Positions 6,611-15,443 of a DNA stretch of 64,000 nt are shown here, piece after piece. Source of the stretch: Palsa-504 sp963744575 (lineage in GTDB: Bacteria > Actinomycetota > Actinomycetes > Streptosporangiales > Streptosporangiaceae); NCBI GenBank assembly GCA_963744575.1, contig CAVUUF010000022.1, positions 1 through 64,000 on the forward strand, in the 5' to 3' direction. A model generated the notes under the pieces. It searched no databases. It was not told the DNA's origin and was given only the letters and a program-made list of their open reading frames with translations. Position 1 is the stretch's first letter, and every line of letters starts with the position of its first letter. The position numbers and the translations under genes were made by a program.

Positions 6611-7816
6611 CTAAGCGGGCCGGGGCGGGCCAGGCGTGCGGCTCTCCTGACAGGCAGGCTGGTTGTACGCAGGCTCCGCCGGACCACCGCCCATCATCTT
6701 GAGCATCGCGGCGCCGCCGGTGCGGAAGAACCGGGCCAGCAGCGCGGCGGCCAGGAGCAGGAAGATGATGTTCAGGACGGTGGTGTAGTTCCAGGTGACG
6801 CCGGTCTGGGTGACCTTGGCGGCCCGGGTGGCGGGGACCAGCCCGAGCCGGCCGAACAGGAACTCGATGATGTACCCGCCGGTGACCATGGTGGCGTAGA
6901 AGATGCCGAGGATGGCCAGCATCATCGTGGTCCCGTAGTACTTCCGGTAGATGACCAGGATGGGAATGATGATCAGGTCGGCGAACAGGAAGGCGATGAC
7001 GCCGCCGAAGCTGATCCCGCCGTTCCACAGCACCGCGGCCAGCGGCACGTTGCCGATGGAGCAGACGAAGCTGAGCACGGAGATGACCGGGCCGATCACC
7101 GGCCCCCACAGCCTGGCGGCCAGCGGGTGGCCGGTCAGGAACAGGTGCTGCCAGAACGAGTTGGGCACCCAGGCGCCGACCGCCCCGGTGATCAGCAGGC
7201 CCGCCACGATGTCGCGGATGACGGCGGCCCATTCCATCACGAAGATGTGGCTGACCGAGGTGTAGCCTTCCCGGCTGGCCAGCCGCCGCCGGAAGCTGCC
7301 GCCGGAGGCGATGCTCATGTCCATGGCCGCGTGGCCCTCCATCGACCCGGCCAGGCCCTTGCCGGCCTGCTCGCGCGCCGCGTCGATCAGCCGCTGGCGG
7401 ACGAACAGCCGGAACGCCACGGCCATCAGCACGATCATGATCGGGCCGCCGATGAACTCGGCCAGGGTGAACTGCCAGGACAGCAGCAGGGCCAAGATGA
7501 TGCCCAGTTCGATGACCAGGTTGGTGCTGGCGATCTCGAAGGCCATCGCGGCGGTGAAGCTGGCGCCGCGGCGGACCAGGGCACGGGCCAGCGCCACCGC
7601 CGCATAGGAGCAGGAGGAGGACGCGGCGCCCAGCCCGGTGGCCCGCGCCATCGTCGCGGGCTTGTCGTCGCCGAGCAGCCGGGCCACCGTTTCGCGGCGC
7701 ACCACCGCCTGTACCACCGCGGACAAGGTGAACCCCAGGATCAGCGACCAGGTGATCTGCCAGGTCATCGACCCGGCCACGGCCAGGGCATGACCGATGG
7801 CGTCAAGCGCGCGCAT
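6611..7816 (-). CDS. ArsP/YraQ-type permease (DUF318 family)
   Basis: A 401-residue polytopic membrane protein of the predicted-permease family that includes ArsP (organoarsenical efflux) and YraQ. The signature around the first helices, GLGAASSSCSYAAVALARAL then FEIASTNLVIELG, carries the conserved small residues and the cysteine. The later repeat CSIGNVPLAAVLWNGGISFG marks the second half of the inverted-repeat fold. It overlaps the upstream arsR-like gene by 14 nt, so it is translated from the same transcript and presumably induced by the same metal or metalloid. The actual substrate is unknown. Confidence 0.85.
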   Translation of the reverse strand: MRALDAIGHALAVAGSMTWQITWSLILGFTLSAVVQAVVRRETVARLLGDDKPATMARATGLGAASSSCSYAAVALARALVRRGASFTAAMAFEIASTNLVIELGIILALLLSWQFTLAEFIGGPIMIVLMAVAFRLFVRQRLIDAAREQAGKGLAGSMEGHAAMDMSIASGGSFRRRLASREGYTSVSHIFVMEWAAVIRDIVAGLLITGAVGAWVPNSFWQHLFLTGHPLAARLWGPVIGPVISVLSFVCSIGNVPLAAVLWNGGISFGGVIAFLFADLIIIPILVIYRKYYGTTMMLAILGIFYATMVTGGYIIEFLFGRLGLVPATRAAKVTQTGVTWNYTTVLNIIFLLLAAALLARFFRTGGAAMLKMMGGGPAEPAYNQPACQESRTPGPPRPA

Positions 7817-8186
7817 CGTCGGCCTCCGGGGATGCGATGGTGAGCAGCTGGCGCAGGCAGTGCTCCAGCAGCTGGTGGGGGAACCCGCCGGATAGCCGGT
7901 AGAAGACCATCCGGCCGTCCTTGCGGAAGCTGACCAGCCCGGCCAGGCGCAGCATCTTCAGCGCGTACGACACCTGATCCTCGGTAACCTCCAGGGCCAG
8001 CGCCAGGTCCCCCACGCACAGCTCGTCGGCCGCGGCCAGGGCGAACAGGATGCGGGAGCGCACCGGGTCGGCCAGCATGCCCAGCAGCCCGGCCAGCCGC
8101 CCGGCGTCGGCGACGGACACTACCCCGGCCCGGGCCGCGGCGACCCGCTCGGCGTCGACGGGATGGTCGTGATCGAGTGGCGACAT
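7803..8186 (-). CDS. ArsR/SmtB family metal(loid)-responsive repressor
   Basis: A 127-residue winged-helix repressor. LGMLADPVRSRILFALAAAD, ELCVGDLALALEV and TEDQVSYALKMLRLAGLV are the standard alpha2-alpha5 ArsR elements, and a cysteine sits in ELCVGDLA as in ArsR/CmtR sensors. The ATG at 8186 has GGAGG five bases upstream; a longer in-frame extension to 8537 lacks any such signal and reads as non-coding. It is the first gene of a two-gene operon with the permease and probably binds the palindrome at 8202-8219 over its own promoter. Confidence 0.9.
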   Translation of the reverse strand: MSPLDHDHPVDAERVAAARAGVVSVADAGRLAGLLGMLADPVRSRILFALAAADELCVGDLALALEVTEDQVSYALKMLRLAGLVSFRKDGRMVFYRLSGGFPHQLLEHCLRQLLTIASPEADDARA

Positions 8187-8201
8187 CTCTACCTCCGTAC
8201 G

Positions 8202-8219
8202 TCCGTACTGTAACACGGA
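8202..8219. promoter_or_regulatory. probable ArsR operator
   Basis: The inverted repeat TCCGT-N8-ACGGA lies 16 nt upstream of the arsR start codon, in the position where ArsR repressors bind their own promoter. Confidence 0.5.
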
Positions 8220-8628
8220 TATACGGGAACGCGCAATCTGGTAGCCGGGGCAGTTGGCACGTCGGTCATCATCGATGCGGTAAATCCAGTACCGGAAGCG
8301 CGTTCCGGGTGGCGGACGATTGCCGAAGCCGCGCGCCTGGTCGTACTGGAAACGACCCTTTCCGACCCCGAAGAACACCATCGACGGGTGACCGCGCGGA
8401 GGCCAGACTTGGCTGGTTCGGCCGTGCCTTCCTGCGAACGTGAAGCTGGCGGAGGCTTCGGGCCTGCGAGCAACGTACGGGAACACATGGGGAACGCCAT
8501 CCCGACCAGGTCGGTCGCCGAACGCGACCACGCTCACCGGTACTGGGATTGATGTGCCGTTTGACCGATGGTTACGCTCCTATTGGGTCTGGGGTTGCCG
8601 ACGCCATAGGCGGGAGCGAGGTGGGCGC
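8220..8628. other. gene-free interval between arsR and the LuxR-type regulator
   Basis: A 409-nt stretch with open frames on both strands but no recognisable protein, no ribosome-binding site and no strong repeat. It probably contains the divergent promoters of arsR and the large regulator. Confidence 0.4.
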
Positions 8629-11439
8629 GTGCGGGACCGGTCGGCGCCACTTGGAGTTTTCGTGGGCCGGGCGGCGGAGCTTACGCGTATCGCGAGGGTC
8701 ATTACCCAGGTGGCGGCGGGTGAGCCATGGCTGGTGGCCATCGAGGGTAATCCGGGAGTGGGAAAGACAGCCCTGGCGCGGCGGTGCCTGGCAGGGGCGC
8801 CCAACCTGACGGTGCTCTCGGCTCGCGCCGACCAGGCCGAGAGCGACCTGGACTTCGGCCTGGTCGACCAGCTGCTCCAGGCGGCCGGAGCAGCTTTTCC
8901 AATGCTCCCGTCAACGGGCGGGATCGGCTCACCTGCCTCGTCGTTCGCGGTGGGCGCGCATTTGCTGGAGGTCGTGGGAGACCAGCAGGCCACCGGGACG
9001 GTGGCGATCGTGGTCGATGACTTGCAGTGGGCAGACCGCAGGTCGATGGAAGCGCTGACGTTCATGTTGCGGCGGCTATCGGTGGACCCGGTCCTGGTCT
9101 TGGTGGTCTACCGCGGGCCCACCGACAAGCTGGACGAGGCGGCGCAGCGGATGCTGCGGAGCATCGAGAACCGGCTGGACATCCGGCTGGGTGGACTGAG
9201 CCCGGATGAGGTAGCGGCGCTAGCGACCGCGGTCACGGGCGGGCCGCTGGACAGCAAGGTCGTCCAGCGGCTGTACCGGGGCACCGGGGGGCACGCGTTG
9301 TACCTGCGCACGGTGCTGAGCGAAGGGTTCCACCCTGATCCGCGGGCGCCGGGGAGGCTGACGCTGCCCCGGTCGCTAGCCGCTGCCGTCGGTGATCATC
9401 TGCGAGTGCTGCCGACGGAGACCCGGGTCATTGTGGAAACGCTGTCGGTCCTGAATCTGCGCATGCCGCTAGTCCAGCTGGGCCAGGCGGCACAGGTCGA
9501 CTCGCCCGGCGCGGCGGTCGAGCCGGCCGTGGCTTCCGGCCTGGTGGACTGGTGGCCCGAGAAGCCCACGTGCCCAGTCGAGTTCCGCCACCTGCTGGTC
9601 CGAGACGCCATCTACGCCGGGATCACTGTTACCAGACGCCGCGTCCTGCACGCCCGTGCCGCCTCGGTGGTCAGCGAGTCGGCGTCGTGGCAGCACCGGG
9701 TGGCGGCGCTGGACCGCCCAGATGAGAGCCTAGCTGCTGAGCTGGAGCGCCTTGCGAGCAAGGAGGTGGCCGACGGGCGCCTGGCCCGGGCGGCCACGCA
9801 CCTGCGGTGGGCCTCGGATGTCTCCCCGGCCCGCACCGACCGGGAGCGGCGGCTGCTGACCGCTGCGCTGCACCTGATGCTGGCCGAGGAGTCCCGCGGC
9901 CTGGCCTTGCGCGACGCGGTGGAGGAGGCGGTACCGTCCCCGCTGCGCAACTGCGTGCTAGGCACGATGGCATTCTCGGCGGGCCAGCTTGCCGAGGCGC
10001 AGCTGTGGTTCAGCGAAGCCCTGGCGAAGGCCCGGAACGACCCGGGCAGCCGTCCGCTGGCCGCCCTGATCGCCAACAAGCTGGCCGGCACGTACACACT
10101 GCTAGGGGATGGAGAGCAGGTGCAGGCTTTCGGCCGGTGGGCGCTGGACACCGGCTGCCTGGACGCGGCGGCCGCCAGCCAGACCCGCACCCTGATCGCG
10201 ATCGGCGCCTGTGAGGTGGCCGGCCCGTACCAGGCACTGGCCGAATTGGGACACCTGGATGCCGATGCGACCAGGATCCGCCCCGTCGAGGTTGACGCCC
10301 TGGCGCTGCGCGGGGTGTTCCAACTGCTGGCCGGAGACCTGAGCCAGGCCGTACATGACCTGACCGCCAGCCTCGAGCTGGCCCGCCGGGGCGCCACTCT
10401 CACCACGGGCCTGCGCGCCTACTGCTACCTCGCGCTGGCCCAGTACCTGGCTGGCGCCTGGGACGACGTGCTGCTCACCGCCGAGCGGGGGCTATCGGCC
10501 GCGGCGATCCGTGCCCGTCACTACGCATTGCCGTTGCTGCACCTGGCGGCGGGCTGCGTGCCTGCCGGACGCGGCGCGGCCGAGGAGGCCGAACAGCACG
10601 CCCGGCTGGCCGAGAAGGCTGCGGCCAGCGTGGACTACAGCCAAGAGGGACTGTACGCGGCGATGGCTCGGGCCCTGGTGTGTCAGGCGGCCGGTGACTA
10701 CCCAGGCATGGCCAACGCGCTGGGTCCCTGGTGGGATGATGGGTCCCTGGACGGCCGCAGCCGGATGGACGCGGGGCTGTGGCGGCCGCTGCTGGCTGAG
10801 GGCCTGATCGGCTCCGGCCAGGAGGAGAGAGCGGCCGCCGTACTGGCCCAGCTGCGAGCCGATAGCAGTCAGGTGAGCTACCTACAGCCTGCCCTGGCCT
10901 GGCTGGATGGCTGGCTGGCTGAGCTGCAGGGTGCCCCAGAGCGGGCCCGGGAGATCTACCAGCGTGGCGAGGACAGCGCTGGCATGCAAAGCCCGGTTCA
11001 CATGGCCCGGCTGCTGCTGGCCCACGGTCGGTTGCTGCGGCGCACCGGAAACAGGAAGGACGCCGTCGAGCGCCTGCGCCGAGCGCACGCGTTGTTCTCG
11101 GCTCTGCGGGCCGAGCCGTTCATCGCCCGGACCGAACAGGAACTGGCGGCGTGTCACTTGCCCGTCGACCCGGCCAAGAAGCAGCCTGCACTGGCCCTGA
11201 CCAGCCGGGAGACCGAAGTTGCCCACCTGATCGGGAAGGGATTGTCCAACCCTGAGATCGCCGCCGAGCTGTTCATCAGCCGCAAGGCGGTGGAATATCA
11301 CCTGGGCAACATCTACGCCAAATGCGGCCTGCAGGGACGTGGGCAACTACGGCGCTTCGTCGAGCAGTGGCGCCAGCCGACCGCGATCTTACCGGTGTGC
11401 TCCGCCGCACGGGGTGCTGAATCCCCGGTAAACAATTAA
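8629..11439 (+). CDS. LuxR family regulator with AAA ATPase domain (LAL type)
   Basis: A 936-residue STAND/LAL-type transcription factor. An ATPase module lies at the N-terminus (Walker A EGNPGVGKTAL near residue 40, Walker B VAIVVDDLQWAD near 130). A long alpha-helical TPR-like middle follows. A C-terminal LuxR helix-turn-helix reads LTSRETEVAHLIGKGLSNPE, then RKAVEYHLGNIY. Such proteins activate target operons after nucleotide and ligand binding. GTG at 8629 is chosen because the fold starts just after it (GVFVGRAAEL); the frame is open to 8440 but without family-like sequence. It faces the LLM oxidoreductase gene; its target is not evident. Confidence 0.93.
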   Translation: MRDRSAPLGVFVGRAAELTRIARVITQVAAGEPWLVAIEGNPGVGKTALARRCLAGAPNLTVLSARADQAESDLDFGLVDQLLQAAGAAFPMLPSTGGIGSPASSFAVGAHLLEVVGDQQATGTVAIVVDDLQWADRRSMEALTFMLRRLSVDPVLVLVVYRGPTDKLDEAAQRMLRSIENRLDIRLGGLSPDEVAALATAVTGGPLDSKVVQRLYRGTGGHALYLRTVLSEGFHPDPRAPGRLTLPRSLAAAVGDHLRVLPTETRVIVETLSVLNLRMPLVQLGQAAQVDSPGAAVEPAVASGLVDWWPEKPTCPVEFRHLLVRDAIYAGITVTRRRVLHARAASVVSESASWQHRVAALDRPDESLAAELERLASKEVADGRLARAATHLRWASDVSPARTDRERRLLTAALHLMLAEESRGLALRDAVEEAVPSPLRNCVLGTMAFSAGQLAEAQLWFSEALAKARNDPGSRPLAALIANKLAGTYTLLGDGEQVQAFGRWALDTGCLDAAAASQTRTLIAIGACEVAGPYQALAELGHLDADATRIRPVEVDALALRGVFQLLAGDLSQAVHDLTASLELARRGATLTTGLRAYCYLALAQYLAGAWDDVLLTAERGLSAAAIRARHYALPLLHLAAGCVPAGRGAAEEAEQHARLAEKAAASVDYSQEGLYAAMARALVCQAAGDYPGMANALGPWWDDGSLDGRSRMDAGLWRPLLAEGLIGSGQEERAAAVLAQLRADSSQVSYLQPALAWLDGWLAELQGAPERAREIYQRGEDSAGMQSPVHMARLLLAHGRLLRRTGNRKDAVERLRRAHALFSALRAEPFIARTEQELAACHLPVDPAKKQPALALTSRETEVAHLIGKGLSNPEIAAELFISRKAVEYHLGNIYAKCGLQGRGQLRRFVEQWRQPTAILPVCSAARGAESPVNN

Positions 11440-11539
11440 CCTCAGGGGCCCCGAGTGAATGGATGAGCCAGAGCGATCGCAGCGACAGCGGTTCTCTAGC
11501 GGGATCAGCGCGTACTGCTCGGCCACCTCGTCGGAGCTA

Positions 11540-12409
11540 TTACCTGGGCGTGAGGCCCCAGTCGGCGGCCAAGTCTGCCACCCAGATAGTGGCGGCGGCC
11601 GGGTGGGCCGGTGGTGTCGCCACCACGACGTACTCGGTCACGCCCAGCCGGGCGAGCTCGGGAAGCATGCCGGGATTGCCATCAGCCAGCGCCACCGCCA
11701 CGCTCAGCTCTCGCAGGCTACGGCCGTGCTGCTGGCAGTGCCTGCCGAGCGCCGCGACCCGCTCGGCGACCGCTCCAGCCGGGAGGTTGAAGCCATACCA
11801 GCCGTCCCCGAAGGCCGCCACTCGCTCAACTGCCGCGTCGCTGTTGCCCCCGATCACGACCGGAATGCGCCGACCGTGCACCGGCTTGGGGTTGACCCGT
11901 ACTGCCTCGAACCGCGTGAACTCGCCGGTGAATGAGGCGACGTCATCGGCCCATAGCATGCGCATGGCGGCGATGTATTCCGCCGTGCGCTGGCCCCGCC
12001 GGGCGAACGGGATGCCGAGAGCCGCGAATTCCTCCGCCGACCAGCCGATACCTACGCCCAGCGTGAGCCGCCCCCCGGATAGGACGTCCAGCGTGGCGGC
12101 TTGCTTGGCTGATATCACCGGGTTGTGTTCGGGGAGCAGGAGCACGCCCGTCGCCAGCCCGATCGTCGTGGTCACCGCAGCGATGAAGCTGAGTCCGAGC
12201 AGCGGATCCAGCCAGTCGGCCGCGGCGGGAACAGCAATCCGGCCGTCAGCCGAGTACGGGTAGCGTGACCCGGGCCGGTCTACTAGCACTACGTGCTCCC
12301 CGGACCACAAGGTGGCGAATCCGGCAGCCTCGGCCGCCATGGCAACAGCCCGGATCACCTCCGGGCGGGCGCCGGTGCCGATGCCCAGCGCATGGAGCCC
12401 GACCCGCAT
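11540..12409 (-). CDS. LLM-class (probably F420-dependent) oxidoreductase
   Basis: A 289-residue luciferase-like TIM-barrel oxidoreductase. MRVGLHALGIGTGARPEVIR at the start, GFATLWSGEHVVLV, ATGVLLLPEHNPVISAKQAA and GRLTLGVGIGWSAEEF are the family signatures. The late VIGGNSDAAVERVAAFGDGW completes the barrel. In actinobacteria most such proteins use F420H2, though FMN cannot be excluded. ATG at 12409 is preceded by GGGGAGG with a short spacer, which decides it over the longer open frame to 12658. The gene is monocistronic, converging with the LuxR-type gene. Confidence 0.88.
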   Translation of the reverse strand: MRVGLHALGIGTGARPEVIRAVAMAAEAAGFATLWSGEHVVLVDRPGSRYPYSADGRIAVPAAADWLDPLLGLSFIAAVTTTIGLATGVLLLPEHNPVISAKQAATLDVLSGGRLTLGVGIGWSAEEFAALGIPFARRGQRTAEYIAAMRMLWADDVASFTGEFTRFEAVRVNPKPVHGRRIPVVIGGNSDAAVERVAAFGDGWYGFNLPAGAVAERVAALGRHCQQHGRSLRELSVAVALADGNPGMLPELARLGVTEYVVVATPPAHPAAATIWVADLAADWGLTPR

Positions 12410-12730
12410 CTGTCCTCCCCGCCCAGCCTTGTCTGCCGGGCACTCCAGCGATACGCCCTCAGCTAGGGTTCCCTCGGGCAGCCCCGGGGGAAACGCCCGC
12501 GTGATCACCCCGCGCTGGAGAGGTTCATCCCCCGGATCCCACGGACCACACCGCTCATCCCGCGAGTTCCAGCGGCAGGCATGGGGTCGGCGGCGATGAG
12601 CTGGCGGTGGGCATGATCGAGCCGGACCCGGGCAGCCCGGCCGCCGCAGTGGCGGCACTCCAGTCCACCGTGCACTTCCAGTTCAACTCACGCGGCGGCC
12701 CGCCGCCCGGCGCTCCGCCAGGATCCGGTT
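12410..12730. other. gene-poor interval
   Basis: No gene I can name. On the minus strand a short frame reads GLECRHCGGRAARVRLDHAH, a possible lone CxxC zinc-knuckle fragment, but it has no family I recognise and no good start, so it is not annotated as a gene. Confidence 0.35.
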
Positions 12731-13135
12731 CTACCCCTGCTCGACGCGGACCATGTTGCCCGCCGGATCGCGCACGGCGAAGTCACGGACCCCCCAGAAC
12801 TGGCTGGCGGGCTCCTGCAGCACCTCGACTCCGGGCGCGGTGGCGACCTTATCGAAGGTCGCGTCGAGGTCGTCGCAGCGGAGCTGGATCATGGGCAGCG
12901 CGCCCTTGGCGAGCAAGGCCGCGAGGGCGTCCCCGTCCTCCTGGGAGCGGCCCGCATGCGGCTGTGACAGCACGATCTGGATCTCGGGCTGGCTGCCGGT
13001 GACGAGAGTGATCCAGCGGAAGCCGTCGTTGGCGACCTCGTTGCGCACCGTCAGGCCGAGGGTGTCACGGTAGAAGCCAAGGGCGGCGTCGGGGTCATCG
13101 ACGGTGACGTGCACGCCGCTGAGTGAAGTGGTCAT
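12731..13135 (-). CDS. VOC/glyoxalase-fold protein
   Basis: A 134-residue vicinal-oxygen-chelate protein. HVTVDDPDAALGFYRDTLGL is the first beta-alpha-beta module, and FWGVRDFAVRDPAGNMVRV the second, with the family-typical D-P-x-G-N and a closing acidic strand. The reaction cannot be predicted; members include glyoxalases, dioxygenases and fosfomycin/bleomycin resistance proteins. It lies 10 nt downstream of the AraC-type gene on the same strand, so it is likely regulated together with or by it. Confidence 0.88.
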   Translation of the reverse strand: MTTSLSGVHVTVDDPDAALGFYRDTLGLTVRNEVANDGFRWITLVTGSQPEIQIVLSQPHAGRSQEDGDALAALLAKGALPMIQLRCDDLDATFDKVATAPGVEVLQEPASQFWGVRDFAVRDPAGNMVRVEQG

Positions 13136-13145
13136 GGCACCGATG

Positions 13146-13604
13146 CTAGGCGGGTGCGGCGACGGACTGCTTCTCAGAAACTGATGTCTTCCGCGCGCCC
13201 CTGACCCCCGTCCTGCGCGGCCGGGTCAGCACCATCGCCTGGCAGCCGGGCATGCCACGAAGCTCGTCGTGGCTGCGGGCGCGGTACATGGACGGCGTCT
13301 CGCCGACGAGCTCAGTGAACCGGGCGGAAAAGGAGCCGAGGCTCGCGCAGCCGACCGCGAAGCAGACATCGGTCACGCTCAGGTCGCCGCGACGCAGCAG
13401 CGCCTTCGCCCGCTCGATGCGCCGGGTCATGAGGTAGGAGTACGGCGTCTCGGAGTACGCCTCGCGGAAGCGGCGGCTGAAGTGCGCCGGCGACATCAGC
13501 GCCGTGCGGGCGAGCGCCGGGACGTCGAGCGGCTGCGCGTACTCGCGGTCCATCCGGTCGCGGGCCCGGCGCAGTCGGCGCAACTCGTCGATGTCGGCGC
13601 TCAT
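13146..13604 (-). CDS. AraC family transcriptional regulator
   Basis: A 152-residue stand-alone AraC DNA-binding domain: two helix-turn-helix motifs (LDVPALARTALMSPAHFSRR, and then LSVTDVCFAVGCASLGSFSA). It has no sensory N-terminal domain. The ATG at 13604 is used; a TTG 18 nt upstream is possible but adds nothing. This short AraC plus VOC-protein pairing recurs in actinomycetes, and the two genes are 10 nt apart. Confidence 0.88.
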   Translation of the reverse strand: MSADIDELRRLRRARDRMDREYAQPLDVPALARTALMSPAHFSRRFREAYSETPYSYLMTRRIERAKALLRRGDLSVTDVCFAVGCASLGSFSARFTELVGETPSMYRARSHDELRGMPGCQAMVLTRPRRTGVRGARKTSVSEKQSVAAPA

Positions 13605-13795
13605 GCGTTCCGCGGGAAGCAAGGCTCGGTCTGCATCCGTCTATCCTGCCCTGACATGGTAGGAAGCGGCAACGCGGCAGCCGCCGTCGGATCCGGGATG
13701 GCCGGCTGAGTGCACGTGCCCGCCTCTTCAGCCGTGCCCGCAAGGTAAGGAGCGCAGGTGGAAAATGCCTGGTGAACGTGTACGTGAAGTCGGCT

Positions 13796-13990
13796 GTGCG
13801 ACCCGTGTAGCGACCATGCCAAGCATCATGCGCTGCCTCTGCCTTTCGGGCAGCGATGGTTACGCCTGGCTCCGAGCGAGCCGGTGACTGGGGCTTCACC
13901 CAGCGTGCTCGTTCATGCCTGCACCGCAGCTGGGGCGGGTAGTTGCCCCTGTCTAGCCAGGCAGGGAACTCAGGTAACCTCGCCGGGCAG
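13796..13990 (+). ncRNA. possible 5' fragment of a group II intron
   Basis: This gene-free stretch begins with GTGCGACC, the 5' consensus of bacterial group II introns. It continues with a chain of small perfect hairpins (GCTGCC..GGGCAGC, CTGGG..CCCAG, GGGGC..GCCCC) and GGTAACCTCGCCGGGCA, which I associate with domain I of such introns. No reverse transcriptase or domain V follows, since the MFS gene comes next, so at best it is a truncated remnant. The assignment is from memory of the motif style and needs a covariance search. Confidence 0.35.
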
Positions 13991-13997
13991 GGGATCT

Positions 13998-14102
13998 TTA
14001 GTAACAAGGTGACCATCCTCCCATTCGTTTTCTCGCGGCATTGCCGATGCCGATCCCGATGCCCATGCCCATGCCCATGCCGATGAACGTGCCGGCCAGC
14101 AT
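13998..14102 (-). CDS. possible 34-residue Gly/Met/Ile-repeat membrane peptide
   Basis: A hexanucleotide repeat (GGCATG/GGCATC) encodes a G-M-G-M-G-M-G-I-G-I-G-I-G segment followed by NAARKRMGGW. It looks like a glycine-zipper transmembrane helix with a positive tail. The frame is open further upstream but overlaps the end of the MFS gene, and the ATG at 14102 lacks a ribosome-binding site. It may be the degraded 3' end of a small membrane protein gene or only a simple repeat. Confidence 0.25.
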   Translation of the reverse strand: MLAGTFIGMGMGMGIGIGIGNAARKRMGGWSPCY

Positions 14103-14116
14103 GCCAACAATCAGCG

Positions 14117-15292
14117 CTATCGTTCGGGCCCCGCTGTCCCCGTTCCCCTTGCCAGGGTGGCCAGGCAGGCGGCCGCGAGCAGGCAGTACGGGACCAGGTC
14201 CGACGTGGCCTGGGCCAGCGCCCCGCTCCCCGCGGCCGCGATGGCCTGGCCGGCGGCCCAGGCGAGATTACCCAGGCCGAACGCGAGTCCCTGGTCGAGT
14301 TGCAGACCGTGCGCGCCCTCGCTCAGCAGCGTCATGGCCGGCGTGAACAGGGTGCCGAAGGCGGGCATTCCCGCGATCAGCACCGGGATGAGCAGGCGCG
14401 CCGAGGGCAGCGTGGGCGCGAGCAGGCTGACGGCCACCGCGACGGTCAGCGAGATCCTGATGGGGACGAGGGCGCCCCGGCGATCGGCCAGCCGGCCCGC
14501 CAGCGGCGCGAGCACGGCCTCCACCGCGGCGGACGCCAGGAACGTCCCCGCGATGATCAGTGCCGTGGCGCCCAGGTGAGCCAGCCGCAGCGGCGCCAGC
14601 ACGTCCAGCATGCCGAAGGCCAGCCCGGCGAGCATGGTCAGCCACAGGCCGGTGCTGACCCGGCGGTCGCCCATCGACGTCCACGCCTCCCGCAGGCCCT
14701 GCGGGGACGGCTGGTGCGGTGCGGGCATCAGGAAAGCCACGACCATGAGCACGGCGCCGGCCAGCGCGGCCGTGGAGAAGGCCGGCCCGGTCCCCACCTC
14801 GTCGGCCACCGCCCCGATCAGCGGGCCGAGCAGCGCCCCGCCCACCGCGGCACCCAGGGCCGTGCCGATCAGCTCGCCGCGCCGGTCGCGCGGTGCCTCG
14901 GTGGCCAGCCAGGCCAGGCCTGCGGCCCAGGTGCACGCTCCGCCCAGGCCCTGGACGAAGCGGGCGGCGTCGAGAGCCCATCCGGCCGAGGCCCAGCCGA
15001 AGACGAAGGTGGACAGGCTCATCAGGACCAGCCCGAGAACCACGACCCGCCGGCAGCCGAGGCGGGCGGTGAGCAGTCCGCCGGGAAGCGCGCCGACCAG
15101 GGTGCCCAGCGGATAGCCGGCCACCAGCAGCCCCGCTTCCGACTTGGACAGGTGAGCCACGTGCTGGTAGTGCGGCAGCAGCGGCGTCAGCGCGGTGAAG
15201 AAGACCGTATCGACCAGGACCAGCGCGCACACGAAGACGAGCAGCGCCTGCACCGGCCGCGCCCGCCGCGATCTGGCCTGTTCGGTCACCAC
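14117..15292 (-). CDS. MFS transporter
   Basis: A 391-residue, twelve-helix major facilitator of the drug-efflux type. The first helix VFVCALVLVDTVFFTALTPL is followed by the loop motif ARLGCRRVVVLGLVLMSLS and, in the second half, GRLADRRGALVPIRI. GTG at 15292 (or 15289) is chosen because hydrophobic sequence starts soon after; the open frame to 15520 is Arg/Cys-rich and not membrane-like. It is divergent from the MATE gene at 15444; the shared interval contains a palindrome. Substrate unknown. Confidence 0.88.
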   Translation of the reverse strand: MVTEQARSRRARPVQALLVFVCALVLVDTVFFTALTPLLPHYQHVAHLSKSEAGLLVAGYPLGTLVGALPGGLLTARLGCRRVVVLGLVLMSLSTFVFGWASAGWALDAARFVQGLGGACTWAAGLAWLATEAPRDRRGELIGTALGAAVGGALLGPLIGAVADEVGTGPAFSTAALAGAVLMVVAFLMPAPHQPSPQGLREAWTSMGDRRVSTGLWLTMLAGLAFGMLDVLAPLRLAHLGATALIIAGTFLASAAVEAVLAPLAGRLADRRGALVPIRISLTVAVAVSLLAPTLPSARLLIPVLIAGMPAFGTLFTPAMTLLSEGAHGLQLDQGLAFGLGNLAWAAGQAIAAAGSGALAQATSDLVPYCLLAAACLATLARGTGTAGPER

Positions 15293-15304
15293 GCGGTACC
15301 AGCA

Positions 15305-15323
15305 GGCAGGCGCGGCGCCTGCC
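15305..15323. repeat. perfect palindrome between divergent efflux genes
   Basis: GGCAGGCGC-G-GCGCCTGCC, a 9-bp perfect inverted repeat with a one-base centre, lies just upstream of the MFS start. It could be an operator shared by the MFS and MATE promoters, or only a hairpin. Confidence 0.4.
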
Positions 15324-15443
15324 CACCCGAGATATGCGGCACCACAGCAGCATAAAGCCGCTGAACCGGAAGGAAGGGACCGAACGGGGCGGGTGCGTGC
15401 CCTGCCGCCGCGTCCCGCCCGGGCGGGACAGTAGCCTCGGACC

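Noticed and set aside
6602..7843. 413-codon open frame on the + strand rich in Gly, Asp, Gln, Arg
   Set aside because: Antisense shadow of the ArsP-type permease; composition is that of a reversed high-GC gene, with no family motif or ribosome-binding site.
7803..8537. Long version of the ArsR-type regulator (244 residues)
   Set aside because: The first 117 codons lack family similarity and a ribosome-binding site; GGAGG lies before the ATG at 8186 and the operator would fall inside the longer gene.
8440..8628. 63-codon N-terminal extension of the LuxR-type regulator
   Set aside because: Reads as Arg/Thr-rich noise, while the ATPase fold begins right after the GTG at 8629.
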